64,000 nucleotides of DNA, taken from positions 22,063,493 to 22,127,492 of the forward strand of contig NC_084668.1 of NCBI RefSeq assembly GCF_028389875.1, read 5' to 3'. This document shows, one piece after another, positions 58,105 through 64,000 of this stretch; position 1 is the stretch's first letter; each line of letters begins with the position of its first letter. This DNA comes from Rhea pennata. Taxonomy: Eukaryota; Chordata; Aves; Rheiformes; Rheidae. Position numbers and translations under genes: made by a program. A model generated the notes under the pieces. It saw only the letters and a program-made list of their open reading frames with translations, was not told the DNA's origin and did no database searches.

Positions 58105-61100
58105 GTGAGTGCGGGGCCGCCGCCGCCGCCGCGGCGTGCTGAGGCGCGGGCGCCGCCGCCGGGCAGGGCAGAGGGGCGCGGCGGGGCGCTGGGAGCCGCC
58201 GCGCTGCGGGGCCCGAGCCTCGCCCCCGGCGGGGTGGGCGGCGCGGCGGCGCCCGGCGGGCAGCGGCGCGGCGAAGCGGCGGCGGTTGCTCGCGGCGGCG
58301 CCCGGCCCGGCCGGCGGGGAGGGGAGAGGAGGGGAGAGGAGGGGGCCGCGGTGCGGGAGGGCCGCCCGCGCCCCGCGGAGCGGTGGGGGCGGCCGGCGGG
58401 GCAGAGGCGGCCGCCGCGGCCTGAGGGCCGGTGCGGCGGCGGCGGCGGCGGCTGGGCCCGGCAGCGGGGTCGGCGCCGCCGCGGCCTCCGCCCTCCCGCG
58501 CGGTGCGGCCCGGCGCGGCGCGGCCCGGCGCGGCGCGGCGCGGGGCGGCGCGGGGGCCTGCGGTGCCGGCCCGGGAGTTTGAATGGAGCCCGCCGCGTGC
58601 CGCGGGCGGCGGCGGGCCGGGCCGCTCCCGCCACATGCTGTGCTCCCCGCTGCAGGCCTCTGGCGGGGAGCGGCGCCCAGAGGAGCGATCATGGCTGGCA
58701 GCGGGGTCCCTGCGCCGCGGCTACGCCGGGATTTTCTCCCGAGTAACGAGTTTCAGACTCGTTTTGTTGGCAGCCGAAATCAAACTAAAAGCGCTGCGTT
58801 TTTGCGATTATACTTCGAGTTGTTGGGAAGAAGGGAAGCTTAGGAAGAAAAGAAAGGTTTATTGAAAAAATACGGCTAAACAGCTTCAGTCACTCTTGTT
58901 AATATTTGTCTAGGTTTTGACTAGTTAAACTTCATTATATTCTAATTATCCTCTAATGCTTGTTTTAGGATGAACATGAGACCTTTTATTTTCTCTTATA
59001 TAAGTTGTATCTGAACTTCTGAAAAATATTATTTATTTTTCAGGTGTCTGTTCCACGTTACCTGCAGAAGAGCCTGTTCTTTGTGCAGGGAAAAGGTTTT
59101 TGTATTATCTTTTTACTTGATTTGTTTCACTATTCCCATTCATTCATGCAGTGGAGTCCTGCATGACTTGAGTGCATCATGACTCAAGTTTGTGGGTGCT
59201 GCCACAATAAAAACATTAGGAAAATACTGAAATCGCACATACCTTATGAAGCGATAGTTTATCTTAATCTGAAGAGTGTGTAAGTAGCTCCATTTATCAG
59301 AGCTTTTTATTTTTTAGGATTTGAAAAATGTCTAGTTTCTACTATATGAAGTGGATGTGAAGGGGACATATGAAGAATAGTAACATCAGCAGTCCTCTGA
59401 GAGCACCCTTTGGGACCGTATTTCTTACTAAGGCTTCCCATTTTTACAGTCCCCTTTTGTGAAGCTGAAAAATTGTTTTGAAGTTAGCTAGATGACATCA
59501 AACTGTTACCAAAGAAGATTTTTCCTCTTAGGATCTCAGAAAATATTCTGTGGATTATAAGGGTAATTGGCGTGAAGAATATGTGTATTGCAATGGAGGA
59601 TAGTGCTCTGCTACAGCATGATGTCTTTTATCACCAGATCACTCCTCCATGCCACCTGCGCTTAGCATCAGTCTCCTGTTTGGGAGCGCAGAGTCAGTGA
59701 GTGCCAGGGAGCAAAGCTGGCCGTCTTTCCAAATGGAGTGAGGGTTAGATAGGAGACTAAGTTGAGACTGGAAGCAGGACTAGAGATAAAGTAATAGTAA
59801 AAGGAGGAGAACACAAGAGTAAAAGATGTTAAACAAGCTTTTTTGGTTATGGCTTGCAAATATGGGTGGCATTAAAAACTCTGTTTCCTACTGTTAGGTG
59901 GTCTTGCCTTATTCTAAACTTCAGTAACTAAGAAGAGGAAGGCTTTTCTCTTTGGGAGTTTATTTTGAGGATCCTGTAACTACAAAAGCTTTTACTTGCT
60001 CCATTAATTAGATGTTAAAAAAAAAAGTGTGGTTCAGCAAAACTTTTTCACTTGCTATTGGCAGGAGCATGTTTAGATATTTTATCATTTTTCTCGTTCT
60101 AGGTTTCTCTGTACTAGGAAAATAAAACAAGAACATGGTTTTGTGGGCAGACTACCTTCTCAGCTAAATATTTTTGTTCTCCTGGCTGGGATTTTGTAAC
60201 TTGTGTGTGCATTCTTCGTATACTTTGATACAAGAAGATGGAGTTCATGTTAATCATTGTAAAAATTCACACTAAAAGTGATGTAAATGAACTTTACAGT
60301 GTAGTGGTGTAGGAGTACATGCCACATATTTAGTTAGGACCTAGCTGATGATCAGATTTACTCAAACTTCAGGCCCTTTTCTTATGTCCGTGGAGGACAA
60401 TGGTTGATATTGCCAGGTATCTCTTCACTTGATTGGGGAAAACTGGGGTAGAGGGGAGAATACTCAGCAAATCAAAAAGACTTTTAGAAGACCTTCAGCA
60501 TTATTTTGGAGAAGAAGGTTTGATGGAAAGCAGTGTCAATCACTTTTTTTTTCCCAAAAAATTTTTGAAAGTTGTTGGATTTCTTTTAAAACCACTGGAG
60601 GGGCAGCCAACTTTGAAAACCTGTAAAATTTTCTTGGTGATGTTGAGTAGGAAGTCTTGCTACATAAGTTCCATAGACCTGTGTAGAATGTGAATGTTTT
60701 ATTTAGAAAAAAGGAAAAGTTTCAGGTTCAGGATATTTTCTTCGCGGTCATGTGGACTTAAAACATGTTCAGGTGTAGTACCATATTTGTAAGCCTGCTA
60801 GCAACAAAATCCTGTGCTGATAAATCAGTAAAGTGAGAACTAACTTTCTTAGTTGTCATTGCTGCCATTTCAGACTCTTTGATTGCAGAACAGAGAGGAA
60901 GAGATGCTGGTGTTTAGGGAAGTGATGGAGGTCAAGGATAGGCTGGTTGGATTTTTGTTGTTCATGTCTTTGGTATCATGCTATCATTTAACAACTATAA
61001 ATTTATTTCCGGTATAATCCATACTAGAACAAGCATTTAGCATTCTTGGTCTACAGTTTCACTGTCACTTTAACCCAATATGTGCTGCTGCCAAAATGTT

Positions 61101-64000
61101 TTCTTGCAGGGGAAGTTGAGGGGGTAGTTTTCTTGCAGATCAGTGATCAGTATGAGTTTTATGCAGGTGGATTTATGAGCACTCCAGTCTGGTAGCAGCC
61201 CGTGTGTACACTGAATTCAAGTGGTTGTGGAATCACAGCATTAGTCAGCTTGATGGATGTTCATGGCCATCAGCTCTTCTCCAGTGTATGACACATGCTG
61301 GTATTGCAGTTGATCCATATCTGTGAGTGCTTCCTAATTCATTTCAATCGAAAGGAGCTAGCTTATATTATGTGGTTACAATATTATATATTTGATAGCA
61401 TAGGTAATTTTGACAGGAAAAAATCCTCTAGGCATACTTTTAAGCATATCAACAAATATGAGTGATAACCTGCAGCAGAGAGGTGCTTGTAAATAGCTTG
61501 CGACAGTTACCTTTTTTCCATCAGCACAGCTCAGTTTGAAAGGGGACAGCTGTCTTCAGCCTGGCCAGAAGTTGGCCAATTTTATCCTACAAATAACTGA
61601 ACAAAATAATGATGCTGGCACAGGTGTGAAGAGATGTGAACCCTGACTGACACAGCTTGTGATGCATGGGTTCTAGATGTACCTGTTCTGACAAAGCTGT
61701 ATATTTTTGCTGTATTTGTTTTATGACAGTGTAGATACAGAGTTCAGCTTAGTGTGGATTTGGGTTTATTGACAAGCCTTCTCTTTCAGGTATACTGAAG
61801 AAATTTTATTGGCATTGTTTCTACTTAGACTTAGTCAGAGGTTCCTCTAGGTGATGGTTGAGAATGATGAATGGCTTGCACATTTCAGAATATTACTTGG
61901 GTTGCAATATCATCCTTTCTCTCAGAGTTTTGGAAAGAAGAATTGAGTTGACTTCCCAGAGTTGCCTTTCTGGATAGCATTTTTGTGTGTACACGCATAG
62001 TGGAAGTCTTTGGGTTGACTTCTGGCTGATCAGTTAATGACATGAACGTTCATTTAGTAACTTGATATGATTTATTTATTTTAATTGTAAATAATATGTG
62101 TTTATGTGGGATTAACGAGGTAATAGTTGAAAAGAATATGAGTGTGGAAAAAATAGTTGGATTAAGTTAAAGATAGGCCTCATTGACAGGGTTCCTTTTT
62201 GGAGAATTGGACTGGAAAAATACAAGAGAAGAAGAAAATGTAGTATAGGACAATTTAAAAACCGAAATGTATCTGACTTTGAAATCAAAGATACACAGTA
62301 AACTACAGAAGAGAAAAAGTACTGACTGCAAAGGCTACTTAAGGATATTGAAGGGGAAATGTTCACTTAACTTACAGGTAGTTAGGATAAATGTCATTAT
62401 CCACTGTATTTATTCCATCAGCTCTCTCCTGCAAGAACACCTAGCTCTCCCTCCCCATCCCTTTCCATTAAGTTTTGATTCTGTCTTATAAATGGTTTCA
62501 AGGATGAGATATTCTTGGATTATTTAGGGAGGTATTTACAACAGCTGCTCAAGAGTTAGGTATGTTTATTTGGCCTGATAATTGTTCAGTTAGGGTTTTC
62601 ATACCAAACACTTGACACAATTGCCATTTAGAACCAAATGCTGTCAGCATTTAGGGAAGATTGGTGGAGGATTTAGGGAAAGTGCAGGGGACACTGGAGG
62701 TAATGGGGAAAGTTATATTGGTAGATAGATCTGAATTTATTACCATTTGTGGGATAAGGATTTAGAGCACGTTCTAGGCTTTGTTTGTTCTACTCTTCAT
62801 GAGAGAATGTAGATGAACTTACCAAATTGAGCAAAAGTTGGTGAGAATGAAAATTCAGGTAGAATTCTCTCTTCCTTCTCTCTTCCACTCTTCTTTATAA
62901 AATCAAGTTAAAATTGACTGCTCTAGGTATATTGACATTTATTCATGATTTAGCTTTAATCATTATCAATATTAGTAGTTAAAATTGTGTTACATATTAA
63001 GATAGTGTGTATGTCCGCAGATGGGTGTCCTTCAGGCTGCTTTCAGTTCTGAAGTAAGTCTGTCCTCTCCCACCTTCCCACCTCCTTTTTTCCTCACTCA
63101 TGCTGCCTCCTTCCTTGTGCTGGCTCAGGAGTTTGTGCAGCAGTTTCATGAACTGGTCAGTGTCTGCTAACCTAACAACAGCAAAATTTTCAGCTACATG
63201 AGTTTCCCCTATTTGTTTCTCCTTGTGGTTGCAAAACTAGTACTGATAGAGGAGAGGGAGGGGAGTTCCAAGACAGGAGCAAGAGGCCAAGGTAGGGCTG
63301 CTGCTTTTGACAAAGGCTCTAGCTTGTGTGAATTAATGTATTCATTAGACAGCTAAGAGGACATCTACTGAGGTTCTGTATGTTTGCGAAGTCTAGTCAG
63401 GCTGAATTGCATAAATGATGAGCTGCTGACTGGTGTTTCATTTAAATCAGTCCTGCGTTGTTCTTGGAATTTTCAGTGTATAATCTTGGCAAAATGTTTG
63501 GAGTGACATTGTGCACAAGGATATAGACCAACATGATTACATTACAGTCTTTTGATTTCTTATAGCCTCTAGTTCTTAAGCTGAGAGTGACAGATGGCAA
63601 CAATAGAGTTTTTCTAGGATTTTCAGTGGCACAACTACTAGTTCATTTCTAGAATAGATTATGTATGCAGTATGTCTAAAATACAGATTTTGATAGTGTT
63701 TTCTGGCAATAAAATGAAATTTGAACTGAAAATATATAGGTTACATCCCAAATGCTGGAAAAAGTACTCCAGTCTTAACAATCTTTCTGCCATCATCATG
63801 TTTGTTTCCTCTCTGAAGAAATTCAGAAAGGTTGGGTCATCAGAAAAGGAAAAGAATATCATACTTGTGCATGATATTGGAGGGCTAGAGTTGCAAATGA
63901 CACAAAGGGAAGTTACTACTTACTAAAAATAAAGGGATTCATACACTCAAAGATCTGGCAAAAGTTACATCACAGTTCTCAAGATAAATAATCAGTGGCA
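58105..64000 (+). other. PPIG: Presumed PPIG intron, no coding exon found
   Basis: The remaining 5.9 kb, beyond the CpG island's right part, is AT-rich and non-coding as far as I can see. A tttatttttcag acceptor at 59033-59044 may start a second non-coding exon. Frames of up to about 86 codons (near 60433 and 63672) have no recognisable domain. The cyclophilin coding exons must lie to the right. Confidence 0.5.
58315..58345 (+). repeat. GGGGAGAGGA tandem units, potential G-quadruplex
   Basis: A short tandem repeat of GGGGAGAGGA gives four or more runs of four to five G with loops of one to six bases. It lies about 210 bases downstream of the putative PPIG exon 1 donor. Confidence 0.65.

Larger units (their letters stand above)
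57454..58700. promoter_or_regulatory. Large CpG island, PPIG (and possibly FASTKD1) promoter
   Basis: 1.2 kb of extremely GC- and CpG-rich DNA with no TATA box, with sharp edges against AT-rich flanks. It contains simple GC repeats: (GCGCG)n at 57731-57756, (CCGGG)n at 57889-57913 and a further GCGCGGC run near 58511-58550. Open frames of 100-417 codons on both strands are compositional artefacts rich in Ala, Arg, Gly and Pro. Several - strand GTAAT donors (such as just left of 57454) could serve a FASTKD1 5' exon, so the promoter may be bidirectional. Confidence 0.7.

Noticed and set aside
57439-58746. Open frames up to 417 codons on both strands
   Set aside because: Same reason: promoter CpG island with simple GC repeats, no domain, and mutually overlapping frames.

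Overview
The window is vertebrate nuclear DNA, most likely from a bird. It holds multi-exon genes with short introns, AT-rich intergenic DNA, CpG-island promoters, and a CR1 LINE, the dominant repeat family of birds and other sauropsids. The order BBS5(+), KLHL41(+), FASTKD1(-), PPIG(+) is the order I remember for human 2q31. I recognised the genes by comparing exon translations with remembered protein sequences. No search was run, and no operon, CRISPR array, tRNA or rRNA gene is visible.

Region 1 (1-14.6 kb, + strand) is the 3' part of a collagen XXVIII-type gene. It has seven uniform 69-bp collagen exons, two shorter collagen exons, a von Willebrand A domain, a Ser/Pro/Thr-rich linker and a C-terminal Kunitz domain. 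Human COL28A1 is on chromosome 7, not next to BBS5. This is therefore probably the second paralogue (COL28A2 type known from fishes), and it is the most notable content of the window.

Region 2 (15.5-27.6 kb, + strand) is the complete BBS5 gene: 12 coding exons, 342 codons, a CpG-island promoter with a very G-rich tract, and a CR1 inserted inside an older CR1 in intron 3. Region 3 (28.3-36.4 kb, + strand) is the complete muscle gene KLHL41: six coding exons, 606 codons, with a perfect MEF2 site and an E-box just upstream. Region 4 (39.8-57 kb, - strand) is FASTKD1, tail to tail with KLHL41. Fourteen coding exons join in frame to the RAP domain. The 5' end is ambiguous: the codon matching the human start is GTG here, and there are two candidate promoters and two candidate ATGs. 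Region 5 (57.45-64 kb) is a CpG island with a YY1 element and the putative non-coding first exon of PPIG (+ strand), followed by intron to the window edge; no PPIG coding sequence is reached.

The genes are unrelated in function: extracellular matrix, ciliary BBSome, sarcomere maintenance, mitochondrial RNA, and a nuclear cyclophilin. They share conserved synteny rather than a pathway. I found no convincing new multi-gene system. The items most worth following are the extra collagen XXVIII gene and the start and splice peculiarities of FASTKD1.
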